From positions 419,609 through 483,608 of the forward strand of contig NZ_JAJJOE010000008.1 in the NCBI RefSeq assembly GCF_020907405.1: a DNA stretch of 64,000 nucleotides, in the 5' to 3' direction. The position numbers were made by a program, and so were the translations under genes. Each line of letters starts with the position of its first letter. The stretch's first letter is position 1. The stretch comes from Arthrobacter sp. zg-Y769. GTDB taxonomy: Bacteria > Actinomycetota > Actinomycetes > Actinomycetales > Micrococcaceae. Positions 45,751-54,451 of the stretch are shown one piece after another. The notes below the pieces were generated by a model. It did no database searches. It saw only the letters and a program-made list of their open reading frames with translations, and was not told the DNA's origin.

Positions 45751-46098
45751 ATGGATTTCCTTCACAACTTTCTTGTCTTCCTGCACATTCTGGGTGCAGC
45801 CATCATTGTCGGTATCTGGTTCGCCCGCATCAAGAACCCGACCGTACTGCCCGGCCAGTTCCACGGCGCCCTGCTGCAGCTCGTCACGGGCCTGGCACTG
45901 GTGGCCCTCAACGAGATGGGCGACGGCGACGTCAACCATCTGAAGGTGGGCATTAAGCTGCTGATCACCCTGGTGATTGCCGTGCTGGCGTTCATCGGCC
46001 AGCGCCGGTACAAGAAGGATGAGAACGTCTCCTCCGCACTGGCCAACAGCGTCGGTATCCTCGCGATCGTCAATATTGCCGTAGCCACCATGTGGTAG
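45751..46098 (+). CDS. Small four-helix membrane protein of unknown function (candidate BlaI target)
   Basis: The 115-residue protein is almost entirely membrane-embedded: hydrophobic helices at about 5-24, 37-53, 66-83 and 96-113. Conserved-looking features are HILGAAIIVGIWFAR in helix 1 and polar HGALLQ and LNEMG around helix 2. A histidine in helix 1 and another at the start of helix 2 could bind haem or a metal. I do not recognise a named family. There is no ribosome-binding site; a TAAACT -10 element (45739-45744) ends 6 bases before the ATG, suggesting a leaderless mRNA. The upstream inverted repeat matches those of cydA/blaI. Confidence 0.8.
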   Translation: MDFLHNFLVFLHILGAAIIVGIWFARIKNPTVLPGQFHGALLQLVTGLALVALNEMGDGDVNHLKVGIKLLITLVIAVLAFIGQRRYKKDENVSSALANSVGILAIVNIAVATMW

Positions 46099-46119
46099 TC
46101 TGCACAACAGCGGAAATAG

Positions 46120-46160
46120 GATGGGATGGTGTGCCGGCTTGCTGCCGGCCCCGTCCCATC
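46120..46160 (+). terminator. Two-tier hairpin between the small membrane protein and OsmC genes
   Basis: An outer 7-bp stem (GATGGGA/TCCCATC) encloses a 6-bp GCCGGC/GCCGGC stem. There is no T-tract, and it lies just before the OsmC ribosome-binding site, so it may be a leader structure for osmC or a weak terminator. Confidence 0.45.
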
Positions 46161-46180
46161 ACTGTTTAAGGAGACCCCCC

Positions 46181-46609
46181 ATGGCTACAGTCCGCTCAGC
46201 CCACACCGTCTGGAACGGCGACCTCTTCAACGGCAAGGGCGACGTCACCCTCGACTCCTCCGGCCTCGGTACCTATGACGTTACGTGGAAGGCCCGCGCC
46301 GAAGAGGCGAACGGCAAGACCAGCCCCGAAGAGCTTATTGCCGCGGCCCACTCGGCCTGCTTCTCCATGGCTTTCAGCAACGGTCTGGCCGAAGCAGGAA
46401 AGACCGCCGAACGGATCGAAACGTCCGCCGACGTCACCTTTGTTCCCGGCACCGGCATCACCGAAAGCCGCCTGAAAGTTACCGCGGTGGTTCCCGGCCT
46501 GACCGCGGAGGAGTTCACGGACATCGCTGAGGCTGCCAAGAGCGGCTGCCCCGTGTCACAGGCACTCGCCGGCATCAAGATCTCCCTGGACGCCACGCTG
46601 GAGTCCTAG
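46181..46609 (+). CDS. OsmC/Ohr-family peroxiredoxin
   Basis: The 142-residue protein reduces organic hydroperoxides. It carries the two catalytic cysteines of the family, C60 (AAHSACFSMA) and C123 (SGCPVSQAL), and the RSAHTVWNGDLFNGKG strand. ATG 46181 has AAGGAG upstream. The family name OsmC fits the motifs better than OhrA. It follows the small membrane protein gene and is closed by a strong terminator. Confidence 0.93.
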   Translation: MATVRSAHTVWNGDLFNGKGDVTLDSSGLGTYDVTWKARAEEANGKTSPEELIAAAHSACFSMAFSNGLAEAGKTAERIETSADVTFVPGTGITESRLKVTAVVPGLTAEEFTDIAEAAKSGCPVSQALAGIKISLDATLES

Positions 46610-46626
46610 GAGCCGGCTCACCGCAG

Positions 46627-46668
46627 CAAAGGGGGTCCCTGGTCCGGCCGGAACAGGGACCCCCTTTG
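46627..46668 (+). terminator. Terminator after the OsmC gene
   Basis: A 15-bp stem (CAAAGGGGGTCCCTG with its complement) is extended outward by a CCGCA/TGCGG pair. It begins 18 bp after the osmC stop. The T-tract is only TTT, partly inside the stem. Confidence 0.7.
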
Positions 46669-46918
46669 GTGCGGGACGGGCCGGGTCACCTTTTGCCGGG
46701 TACGGGCATAGATGGCTGGGAACGGTGGTCGTGGCCAATAGGTGCGCGTACGGTTTTCTGTAAGCGAGCTTGGCCAGTACCCCAAGGGAGCGGTTTCGAT
46801 ACGATCGCAACTGCGTCTGAAGGTGAAGGTATGAACCTCACTCCCAAGGAAATAGCCCTGGGTGTTCCTGATCATCGCCCATTACCTTCCGGCAGCCAGG
46901 CGCACGTGAGCGGGACTT
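46669..46918 (+). other. Non-coding gap; possible 5' fragment of a urease gamma (ureA) gene
   Basis: No complete gene lies here. An ATG at 46831, preceded by AAGGTGAAGG, begins MNLTPKEI, resembling the start of urease gamma subunits. After that the frame diverges; with a +1 shift it reads WVFLIIAHYL before a stop near 46908. This could be a decayed ureA start, but the match is short and could be chance. Confidence 0.25.
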
Positions 46919-47296
46919 TTAGAGCGCCGCCCCCACCCAGAGTCCGACGCCGGCGGCCGCCACTGAGAGCACGAGCATCACCACACCGCTGATGAACGAC
47001 GCGCCGTGCCGGCCCTGTTTGATCAGCTGTACCGTCTCGTAGCTCGCGGCGCCGAACGTGGTGTAACCGCCGAGGAACCCGGTGCCGATGATATAGCTGA
47101 GGTCGGTCGGCACCAGGTGCACGAAAACGACGCCGGTGAGCAGGCCGAGCACGAGGGAGCCGGAGACGTTGATGATCGTCGTTGCCCACGGGAAATCCGT
47201 CTTAAGGTGGTCTCGGATGAGCCCGTCCACGATGAACCGCACCGCGGCGCCGAACCCGCCGGCCAGCGCCAGCAACAGGAAAATCCCGGGGGTCAT
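46919..47296 (-). CDS. crcB: CrcB/Fluc fluoride channel, second of pair
   Basis: The 125-residue protein has four helices and the Fluc signature GGYTTFGAASYE, with the central channel asparagine in ATTIINVSGS. ATG 47296 overlaps the stop of the first crcB by 4 nt. Two different single-domain subunits encoded together usually form an antiparallel heterodimer that exports F-. No fluoride riboswitch was recognised upstream. Confidence 0.92.
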   Translation of the reverse strand: MTPGIFLLLALAGGFGAAVRFIVDGLIRDHLKTDFPWATTIINVSGSLVLGLLTGVVFVHLVPTDLSYIIGTGFLGGYTTFGAASYETVQLIKQGRHGASFISGVVMLVLSVAAAGVGLWVGAAL

Positions 47297-47751
47297 GTAG
47301 CAGCCTCCTGCCCGCCATTGTCCCGCCGGCCGGAGCCCCGGGCGTTGATGCCGCTCGCCGCGGCGATGCCGGCCCAGGTGGCGCAGGCGCCGACGAGCAC
47401 CGTGCCAAAGGCGTAGATCAGCGCGGCCCAGGGCAAGCCGTCGCGGAAGAGCACGGCGGTGTCGGTCGCCAGCGAGCTGTAGGTGGTGAAGCCGCCGCAG
47501 AAGCCGGTGCCGAGCAGCAGCTTGAGGTTCCTGCCGGTCGGCGTGCTGCCCGTGCGTGTGACCGCCTCGTAGAGGTAACCGAGCAGGAAGGCGCCGACCA
47601 CGTTGATGATCGGGATCGCCACCGGCACCTCGCCCAGGTTCGGGATGAGCAGCGAGAGGCCCTCGCGGCCGGCCGCACCGGCACCGCCGCCGAGGAAGAC
47701 GAGGGCGATAGGTGCCCAGCGAAGGTGCGGCGGGCGGACGCCGGCGCTCAT
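47293..47751 (-). CDS. crcB: CrcB/Fluc fluoride channel, first of pair
   Basis: The 152-residue four-helix protein has the signature GGFTTYSSLATD and the asparagine-containing PIINVVGAFLLGY. It has a Gly/Asn-rich C-terminal tail. The ATG at 47751 overlaps the stop of a truncated universal stress protein reading frame by 4 nt, so the original operon order was probably usp-crcB-crcB. Confidence 0.92.
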   Translation of the reverse strand: MSAGVRPPHLRWAPIALVFLGGGAGAAGREGLSLLIPNLGEVPVAIPIINVVGAFLLGYLYEAVTRTGSTPTGRNLKLLLGTGFCGGFTTYSSLATDTAVLFRDGLPWAALIYAFGTVLVGACATWAGIAAASGINARGSGRRDNGGQEAAT

Positions 47752-47915
47752 TCTCTGGTCCCCGGCCCGGTGGCGCCGGCCCCGATGGCGCGGGCGGGGA
47801 CCACGAGGACGTCAGCGGCGAAGCGGGCGGCCTGCAGGACCACATGCTGCCGCTGGCCGGGGGAAACGCCGACGACGGCCGGGTGCTTCTGTGGGGAATC
47901 CGAGTGAGCGCCCAT
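47748..47915 (-). pseudogene. Universal stress protein with large internal deletion
   Basis: The 55-codon reading frame from ATG 47915 has a Usp-like first strand and helix (AVVGVSPGQRQHVVLQAARFA, about residues 13-33), then jumps directly to VLVVPARA, which resembles the last strand of Usp domains. About 80 residues in between, including the ATP-binding GxxGxG region, are missing. It overlaps the crcB start by 4 nt (ATGA). I interpret it as an in-frame deletion remnant that still supports translational coupling to crcB; the product cannot be a functional Usp. Confidence 0.6.
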
Positions 47916-48106
47916 CTTTCCGGCGGTACTCCCGGGGCCACCCGCCTTCAACGCCGGCAAACCTCCGATCGGCTGACCGGCTGGGATAGACGCCGCCGGA
48001 GGGCCCGGCGGCACGATCGGCCAGGCGCCGTCGGCCGTACCGGGTCGGGCCTCCCGGGTGTACGCCGAAAGCCCGGCCCCGCGGATCCGGGCCTTCGGTG
48101 TGGTTG

Positions 48107-51100
48107 TCAGTGCCGGCTCTCCTTGGTTCCGTCAGTGCTGCCCGTGCCGGCCGATACCGGGGCCGGGATGGACAGGTCAATGCTCTCCTGCCGACCCTCC
48201 TCCTGCCGGCCCTGGGGCCGCTGCGGCAGCGGAGCAGGCTGGAGGCTGCGGTACCCCGAGAGTGCCGGCGGTTCGTCCGTAGGCAGCTCAGACAGCATTT
48301 CGCGCAGGATGCCCACACCGTGTTCCAGCTGCGGGTCATCCCCGGCCACATAGGCGTGCGGCGGGAAGGCAACCTCAATGTCCGGCTCCACGCCCCGGTT
48401 TTCCACGTCCCAGCCGACACCGCCCGTAAACCAGTACGCGTAGCGGGGCTGGTTCACCATGGTTCCGTCCACCAGGTTAAAGCGTCCGTCGATGCCGACG
48501 ACGCCGCCCCAGGTACGGGTGCCGACCACGGGGCCGATGCCCCTCAGCTTCGATATCTGGGTGACGATGTCGCCGTCGGACCCGGCAAATTCATCCGTCA
48601 GGATCACTACGGGACCGCGCGGAGCGTGTGCCGGGTAGGGGGTGGGGGTGCCGCCGCGGGGAACGCTCCACGCGCTGACCTTCCGTCCGATCAGCTCGGC
48701 AACCAGCTGGGAGGTATGACCGCCCCGGTTCCGCCGGACGTCAACCACCAGCGCCCGCAGGGATGCCTCCTGATCCAGGTCCCGGTGCAGCTGCGACCAG
48801 CCGTTGGCCATCATGTCCGGAATATGCAGGTAGCCGAACTCGCCGTTGGATGCTTCACGCACAATGCGGCGGTTGGCACTCACCCAGTTCTGGTAGCGGA
48901 GGCGCTCCTCGCTGCGCAGCGGCACGACGGCGATCCGCCGCTGTTCCGGGGCGCCGTCCCCTCCGGTGGACACAACCGTCAGTTCGACGGTCCGGCCGGC
49001 GGCACCCGCGAGCAGGACTGCAGGTCCCTCGTTGGCCGGAACCGGCCGGCCATCCACTGCGGCAATGACATCACCGGGGTGGACGTCGGCACCCGGGGCG
49101 CTCAAGGGGGAAGTAGCCTCGGGATCGGAGGATTCAGCGCCGAGGATCCGCACCACTTCCCAGCCACCGGCGCCGGGGCGCAGATCGGCTCCGAGGAAGC
49201 CCTGGCCGCCTGATCCCTGTTCGGTGACAGGGATGGGGTTGACGTAGGCATGGGAGGTGCCGAGTTCGCCGTGCATTTCCCAAAGGAGGTCCACGAGGTC
49301 GTCATGGCTGCCGAGGTTCTGCACCAGTGGACGGTACCTGGCGTGGACGCCTTCCCAGTCCAGCCCGCCCATGTCCGGAGCCCAGAAGAAGTCACGCTGC
49401 AGGCGCCAGGCCTCATCGAAGGCCTGTCCCCACGCCTTGACCGGATCGATCCGGACACGGATGCGTTCCAGGTCTACCCGGATGTTCTCGGGAGAGTCTT
49501 CGTCCACCCGTGCCGCTGCCGGAACCATGCGGACGCTGCCCTCGTGCCGCAGCACCACCTTGGTGCCGTCGCCGCTGACCTCAAAGTCATCCAGCGCCGA
49601 AACCAGGACCGAGACGTCCTTCTTTTCCAGGTCGAAGCGTTCCAGCCGTGAGGCGGGATCGCGGTCCGCTGCCGATGCCCGGCCGTCGCCGGTAACCCCG
49701 TAAACGTCCGAAGACTGCCACAGCAGCCCTCCCTGAGCAGCCCGGAGCTTCCGGTACCGGCCCTGGGGCACGGGGACGGCGATCAACCGGTCACCGATCC
49801 GCTCGGCGTCGACCTGCACGGACGGCACCGTGTCCTGCGACGCTTCCTCCGCTGTTCCGGTCTGCGCTGCGTCTTTGGGTGCAGCTACGGAGGTACCGGA
49901 TACCGACGGTCCGAACGGCGAGGGTGTCCCGGCGGCCAGTGCCACCAGGAAGGGTTTGGTGGAGGACGGGAAGCTGAGATCGAACCGGTGCGTGTCATAT
50001 ACCGGGTCAAAGCTGCGCTCGGAAAGGAACGCCAGGTAACGGCCGTCGGTGGTAAAGGCCGGATCATGATCCGTAAACCGGCCGTCTGTCACATCGATGA
50101 CCGGGGCAGCCGTGTCCAGCACGGATCGCAGGCGGAGCCGGGACCTTCCCTCGCCGCTGGACGGTTCCGCCCATGCAAGCCACTGCGAGTCCGGCGAGAA
50201 GGCCAGCTGGTCCACGGCGCCGAAGTCGGAGGTTGCAACGGGGACCAGCTCCGCCTTGGCCACCTCAAGCACAAACACTTCACCGGATTCCGTGGACACG
50301 CCCACGCGCTGTCCGTCCGGGCTCGGCACCAGCTGGCTGACGCGGGTGGGACGGCCGAACCCTACCCGGACGGTACCGCTCGCTGCCGACGCTTCCTGCT
50401 GTCCCGTACCGGCTGCATGGACGGCGCCCGTCCCGTCCGCGGACTCCCCCGTACCGCTCCCCTGAGGCACCGAAACGGGAGCGCCGGAGACGGACACCGG
50501 GCTGGGCAGCACCAGGCCGTTGCTCTCGCCGGCGTCTTCCTTGCCTCCGGAGACTCCGTCCACGGGGGCCTGGCCGGCCCCGCCCGCGGCGAGGTCTGCA
50601 AAGACGTCCTTAATGTAGATCGCCTCTTCACCGTCGCGGTCCGCAACGAACACGGCCCGGGACCCGTCCAGCGGCCTGCCCAGACGGGTGCGGACGGCTG
50701 AGTCGGCTTCGATCACGCGGGACGGTCCGTCCCGGTGGGTGAGCCAGTGAAGGGTGCCGTGGGTCTCCACCACGCTTGCCATCCCCTTGGTGTCCGGGGC
50801 AACTTCTGACAGGTGCCTTGCGACATTAAGCGGACGCGGGCGGCGCGCAGTACCGGCCGACCCCAGGACAATATCCAGGGGCTCGGCTTCAGCGTCCAGC
50901 GAGGACAGGAGCCAGATGCGTCCTGCGGATTCAAAGACGATCCGGCTGCCGTCGGAGGACGCGTGCCGGACATAGAAGCCCTCGAAGTCCGTATGCCGGC
51001 GGAGATCCGTGCCCCGGGGAGTCACGGAATAGAGGTTCCCGTAGCCTTCGTGGTCTGACAGGAAGACCACCCTGCCGTCGATCCACATCGGGTCCGAGAG

Positions 51101-51682
51101 GTTGCCGTCCAATTCGGGCACGAGGCGCAGGAATTCTCCGTTGCCGTCTGCGTCGATCCAGAGCTTTCCTGCGGTGCCGCCGCGGTAGCGCTTCCACCAT
51201 GCCTGCTCGCGGGTGAGCATGCTGCCGATCACCATCGGACGCTCGTCGCCCACTGCGGGTCCTTCGGCGATGGTTTCCACCGGGCCGTACGGAAGCTTGA
51301 CCGGTGCCGTCCCGTCGAGGGGAACGGCGAACGCCCAGCGCAGCCGGTTGTCTTCCTGCTCTACGGAGCACGTGGCGATGACCTGGCCGGCCTTGTTGAA
51401 TCCCTTCAGGCGGGTGCTCTGGCTCCCCCAGTAAGTCAGCTGCCGGAAGTCGCCGCCGTCGGCGTTGGCGGTGACGATTTCCGGTGCGCCGCCCTGGACC
51501 ACCTGCCATGCCAGCCGGGTGCCGTCGGGCGAGAACTTGGGGCTGCGGGCGGGCAGCTGCATTGCGGAAACCCGCCAGGCGCGGCCGCCGTCCACGGGAG
51601 CCATCCAAACGTCGTCTTCGGCGACAAAGGTGACAAGGTTCCCGTGCAGGTCGGGGTAACGGAGGTATGCAGTAGGACTCAT
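48107..51682 (-). CDS. Tricorn protease homologue (S41 family)
   Basis: This 1191-residue serine peptidase has N-terminal six- and seven-bladed beta-propellers (to about 680), a C1 domain with the catalytic His in ELGTSHAYV (about 811), a PDZ domain (about 830-900; DVHPGDVIAAVDGRPV) and the C2 domain. In C2 the nucleophile Ser and adjacent Asp are in DEFAGSDGDI (about 1034). Tricorn trims peptides released by the proteasome. A low-complexity insertion (about 365-430, Gly/Ser/Val-rich) sits in the propellers. There is no signal peptide, so it is cytosolic. The Pro/Gln-rich C-terminal extension is unusual. Confidence 0.93.
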   Translation of the reverse strand: MSPTAYLRYPDLHGNLVTFVAEDDVWMAPVDGGRAWRVSAMQLPARSPKFSPDGTRLAWQVVQGGAPEIVTANADGGDFRQLTYWGSQSTRLKGFNKAGQVIATCSVEQEDNRLRWAFAVPLDGTAPVKLPYGPVETIAEGPAVGDERPMVIGSMLTREQAWWKRYRGGTAGKLWIDADGNGEFLRLVPELDGNLSDPMWIDGRVVFLSDHEGYGNLYSVTPRGTDLRRHTDFEGFYVRHASSDGSRIVFESAGRIWLLSSLDAEAEPLDIVLGSAGTARRPRPLNVARHLSEVAPDTKGMASVVETHGTLHWLTHRDGPSRVIEADSAVRTRLGRPLDGSRAVFVADRDGEEAIYIKDVFADLAAGGAGQAPVDGVSGGKEDAGESNGLVLPSPVSVSGAPVSVPQGSGTGESADGTGAVHAAGTGQQEASAASGTVRVGFGRPTRVSQLVPSPDGQRVGVSTESGEVFVLEVAKAELVPVATSDFGAVDQLAFSPDSQWLAWAEPSSGEGRSRLRLRSVLDTAAPVIDVTDGRFTDHDPAFTTDGRYLAFLSERSFDPVYDTHRFDLSFPSSTKPFLVALAAGTPSPFGPSVSGTSVAAPKDAAQTGTAEEASQDTVPSVQVDAERIGDRLIAVPVPQGRYRKLRAAQGGLLWQSSDVYGVTGDGRASAADRDPASRLERFDLEKKDVSVLVSALDDFEVSGDGTKVVLRHEGSVRMVPAAARVDEDSPENIRVDLERIRVRIDPVKAWGQAFDEAWRLQRDFFWAPDMGGLDWEGVHARYRPLVQNLGSHDDLVDLLWEMHGELGTSHAYVNPIPVTEQGSGGQGFLGADLRPGAGGWEVVRILGAESSDPEATSPLSAPGADVHPGDVIAAVDGRPVPANEGPAVLLAGAAGRTVELTVVSTGGDGAPEQRRIAVVPLRSEERLRYQNWVSANRRIVREASNGEFGYLHIPDMMANGWSQLHRDLDQEASLRALVVDVRRNRGGHTSQLVAELIGRKVSAWSVPRGGTPTPYPAHAPRGPVVILTDEFAGSDGDIVTQISKLRGIGPVVGTRTWGGVVGIDGRFNLVDGTMVNQPRYAYWFTGGVGWDVENRGVEPDIEVAFPPHAYVAGDDPQLEHGVGILREMLSELPTDEPPALSGYRSLQPAPLPQRPQGRQEEGRQESIDLSIPAPVSAGTGSTDGTKESRH

Positions 51683-51730
51683 GTGACGATCCTATCTTTC
51701 GCCACTGACTTGTCCGTGTAGCCTGGCGCT

Positions 51731-53578
51731 TCATTGCGGAGCCAGAATCCTGCTGATCCGCCATATTCCCTCGCTTCGCACCAGCACCAGCAGCACCTCC
51801 TGCTGCTGCGCCTGGCCGTGCCGCAGCACCGCACCGGCGCCGTCCATCTCGGTATACCCGGAAACCTGCATCCGGACCCGAAGTTCGGCCGTCGCTGTTT
51901 CCGGCAGCGGTCCCTGCTGCGCGGGCTGGTCCCGCGGTGCTGCTTCTGCGGACCGAACAGTCCCGGAGCCGTCCATCACGGCTACCTCCGTGACCAGGCC
52001 GGCCAGGGAATGTCCCTGCACTGCCAGGCGGCCAACCTGCTCGTGGTCGGCGCGGTGTGCTTCGGACCCGGGAACATTGACGTATTCGAGCAGGGCCGGG
52101 TCTGCAGTGGTGAAGGCCCTGCTCCGCAGTTCGGCGAGCGCCGGCAGCGCCCGGGCCGGGTCCTCGGCTGCGGTTTCCGCCCGTAGTGATTCCACGGTTC
52201 GTTCGGGTGCACCCGTCCCGGCGCCATCCGCCCCGGGTGCCGAGGGAGCTGCGGGGGCGGCGGGGGAAGCCTCCGGTCCCGGCGGGAGGGATGGACCCCG
52301 GACAGTGTCCGGGGAACCGCTGGACGACCCGGCACGGGCATCAGCGGCGGTCCCCCGCACCTGCAGGAGATCAGGGGCGGCGAGCGCTATACCGGCGAGT
52401 ATCAGGACGGCGGTAACCACCAATGTGGCTGCCACCGGAAGCACCAGGCCTCCAGCGGCAGGATTGCCGGGCCGCCGACGGCGTCCGGTAGGCCGGTCGT
52501 TCCTTTGGCCCGTCAGGGGCCGCTCCCGCCCGGCACTGTCCCCGGTACCCCGTCCCCATCCCCGTCCCCATCCCCGTCCCCATCGCCATCCCCATCCCCG
52601 TCCCCGTCCCGCGACACCTTCCGATGCCCCGCGGCTACGCCTACGCCTACGCCTCCGTTTCCCGGTGCCGGAACCGGCGGACCCGGTCCGGCGCGTCAGC
52701 AGGTCGGGATGGACATCCGGATGGACGGCGGCCAGCAGGTCCACGGGCAAGGCGGAGGCCCCCCGGTACGCCGCAGCTGCGAAATCGTCAGCAGTAGGAC
52801 GCCGGGCAGGATCCTCTGCCAGTCCCGCCTCCAGCAGGGCCGGCAGTTCCCTGCCCACGCCGGGAACCAGGATCGAAAGCGGAGGACGGTCCCGGCGGGG
52901 TGGAGGGACGCTCCCGGTCAGCAGGAACCAGCCCACGGCGGCCAGCGCGTACAGATCCGCTGCTGCACCCAGCCCTGGCTCCCCGCCGCCCGTGCTCTCC
53001 GGCGCAGTGAACCCGGGGGTCCCCGGCCGCTGTCCCTCCGGTTCGCCCAGCAGCCGCCCTGAACCGAAGTCCGCCAACAACGGCCTGCCCTCGGAAGTGA
53101 ACAGGATATTCCCGGGCGACACGTCCCCGTGGGCCGTGCCCCGGGAATGGACGTAGGCCAGGGCCCGGGCAATCCCCACGAGTATGCTGACCGCTTCTCC
53201 CGGCTGGACCGGGCCCCGCGCTGCCACCAGGCCCGCAGCGCTGCCGCCGGCCGCATATCCGCTGAGCAGGGCCGCCCCCTGGTTCGTCTCGACCACCGCG
53301 TGCACCTGCAGCAGATGCGGATGCTCCAGCCGGGCAAGGATGTTTACCTCCCGTCGGGCTTCAAAGGCACTCAGTGCCCCTTCACCCCTGCAGGCCGGGA
53401 CTTTCAGGGCGAACGGCGCGCCGTCGTCATCCCGCACCAGCCAAACAGCGGCACTGCCTCCCACTCCCAGCAGCCGGTCCACCCGGAAACCCGGCACCGC
53501 GGGCGCAGGAGGTACCGGGATGCCGCCGCGCAGTGCGGGATCTTCGTCCGGGGAGCCTGGTGGCGGGGTCGTGTCCAT
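51731..53578 (-). CDS. Membrane Ser/Thr protein kinase with atypical HGD catalytic motif
   Basis: The 615-residue protein has a kinase domain at about 30-275: glycine loop LLGVGGSAAVW, Lys in ALKVP, Glu in RREVNIL, and DFG in ADFGSGRLL. The catalytic loop reads HGDVSPGN, so the Arg of HRD is replaced by Gly; Asp and Asn are kept. A juxtamembrane segment has eight near-consecutive Arg residues and a Gly-Trp/Gly-Arg repeat encoded by ten hexanucleotides. One transmembrane helix lies at about 389-411. An extracellular domain (about 470-615) is likely a sensor. Kinase activity is plausible, but the HGD form suggests it may not need activation-loop phosphorylation. Its 51-bp neighbour is the tricorn gene. 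Confidence 0.88.
   Translation of the reverse strand: MDTTPPPGSPDEDPALRGGIPVPPAPAVPGFRVDRLLGVGGSAAVWLVRDDDGAPFALKVPACRGEGALSAFEARREVNILARLEHPHLLQVHAVVETNQGAALLSGYAAGGSAAGLVAARGPVQPGEAVSILVGIARALAYVHSRGTAHGDVSPGNILFTSEGRPLLADFGSGRLLGEPEGQRPGTPGFTAPESTGGGEPGLGAAADLYALAAVGWFLLTGSVPPPRRDRPPLSILVPGVGRELPALLEAGLAEDPARRPTADDFAAAAYRGASALPVDLLAAVHPDVHPDLLTRRTGSAGSGTGKRRRRRRRSRGASEGVAGRGRGWGWRWGRGWGRGWGRGTGDSAGRERPLTGQRNDRPTGRRRRPGNPAAGGLVLPVAATLVVTAVLILAGIALAAPDLLQVRGTAADARAGSSSGSPDTVRGPSLPPGPEASPAAPAAPSAPGADGAGTGAPERTVESLRAETAAEDPARALPALAELRSRAFTTADPALLEYVNVPGSEAHRADHEQVGRLAVQGHSLAGLVTEVAVMDGSGTVRSAEAAPRDQPAQQGPLPETATAELRVRMQVSGYTEMDGAGAVLRHGQAQQQEVLLVLVRSEGIWRISRILAPQ
52548..52607. repeat. Ten tandem CCCCRT-type hexanucleotides in the kinase gene
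   Basis: CCCCGT and CCCCAT units alternate (one is CGCCAT) for 60 bp. On the coding strand they give Gly-Arg/Gly-Trp dipeptides at about residues 324-343. Changes in copy number would keep the reading frame but alter linker length, so length polymorphism is expected. Confidence 0.9.
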
Positions 53579-53722
53579 GGAACAACAGTCTTAGCCCGCA
53601 CCCGCGGCGCGAAGCAGTTATCCACAGGGTAGTGCGCCTTCGGCAAGCGCTCGATGCAGCCCAACCGGACCCCGGTGAAAGTGTGGTCCACATTACGTCT
53701 GCGGGGGTCTAGGCTAGGGGCC

Positions 53723-54451
53723 ATGGCTTTGGAGTTCACCCGCGTAGGCCTGGCTCCGCACTACGTGGACTATTCAACCGGCTGGGACCTCCAGCAGCAG
53801 CTGCACCAACGGGTGCTCGAGGACAAGGCACCTAACACCGTGCTGCTGCTTGAGCACACACCGGTCTATACGGCGGGACGGCGCACCGAACCCCACGAGC
53901 GTCCGTTCGACGGCACCCCGGTGATCAATGTGGACCGCGGAGGCAAGCTGACCTGGCATGGTCCGGGCCAGCTTGTCGCGTATCCGATCCTGAAACTGGC
54001 CGATCCCTCCTCCGTCAAGGCGTACGTCGGTGCCCTCGAGTCGGCCGTCATCTCCGTGCTGCGGGACTATGGCATTGCAGGCGAGCAGGTCGAAGGACGC
54101 TCCGGTGTCTGGGTCCGGGGAGACGGGCAGCCCTTCGGCGTTCCGGACCGCAAGATCGCCGCCGTCGGAATCCGTGTCCACCAGGGGGTCACCATGCACG
54201 GGTTCTCCCTGAACTGCAGCAACGATCCGGCACCCTACAGCCAGATCATTGCGTGCGGCATCGCCGACGCCGGCACCACCTCGGTCAGTGCGGAGACCGG
54301 ACAGACCGTGTCGCCGGGCGACGTCGTTTCCCGCGTGGAGGACGAACTGGCCTCCCGGGAAACGGACCTGACCGGCACCATCGCCCTCGAAGACCACTCC
54401 GGCACCGGCGTCGTTCCTGCCTCCGGCCGGCCGAAAGGAGCCCTGCTGTGA
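53723..54451 (+). CDS. lipB: Octanoyl-ACP:protein octanoyltransferase
   Basis: The 242-residue enzyme transfers octanoate to E2 and GcvH before LipA adds sulphur. Motifs: [18 protein letters not shown] (H and catalytic-region Lys), [10 protein letters not shown] and the catalytic Cys in [11 protein letters not shown] 53723 was chosen with AGGGG upstream; the longer frame upstream is not LipB-like. A TAGGCT -10-like box (53710-53715) is only 7 nt from the ATG. The C-terminus is extended by about 30 residues relative to short LipB. It overlaps lipA by 4 nt. Confidence 0.95.
   Translation: MALEFTRVGLAPHYVDYSTGWDLQQQLHQRVLEDKAPNTVLLLEHTPVYTAGRRTEPHERPFDGTPVINVDRGGKLTWHGPGQLVAYPILKLADPSSVKAYVGALESAVISVLRDYGIAGEQVEGRSGVWVRGDGQPFGVPDRKIAAVGIRVHQGVTMHGFSLNCSNDPAPYSQIIACGIADAGTTSVSAETGQTVSPGDVVSRVEDELASRETDLTGTIALEDHSGTGVVPASGRPKGALL

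Noticed and set aside
47752..48106. Fluoride riboswitch upstream of crcB
   Set aside because: I looked on the reverse strand for the conserved pseudoknot core and found no recognisable match. The usp remnant occupies the adjacent segment.
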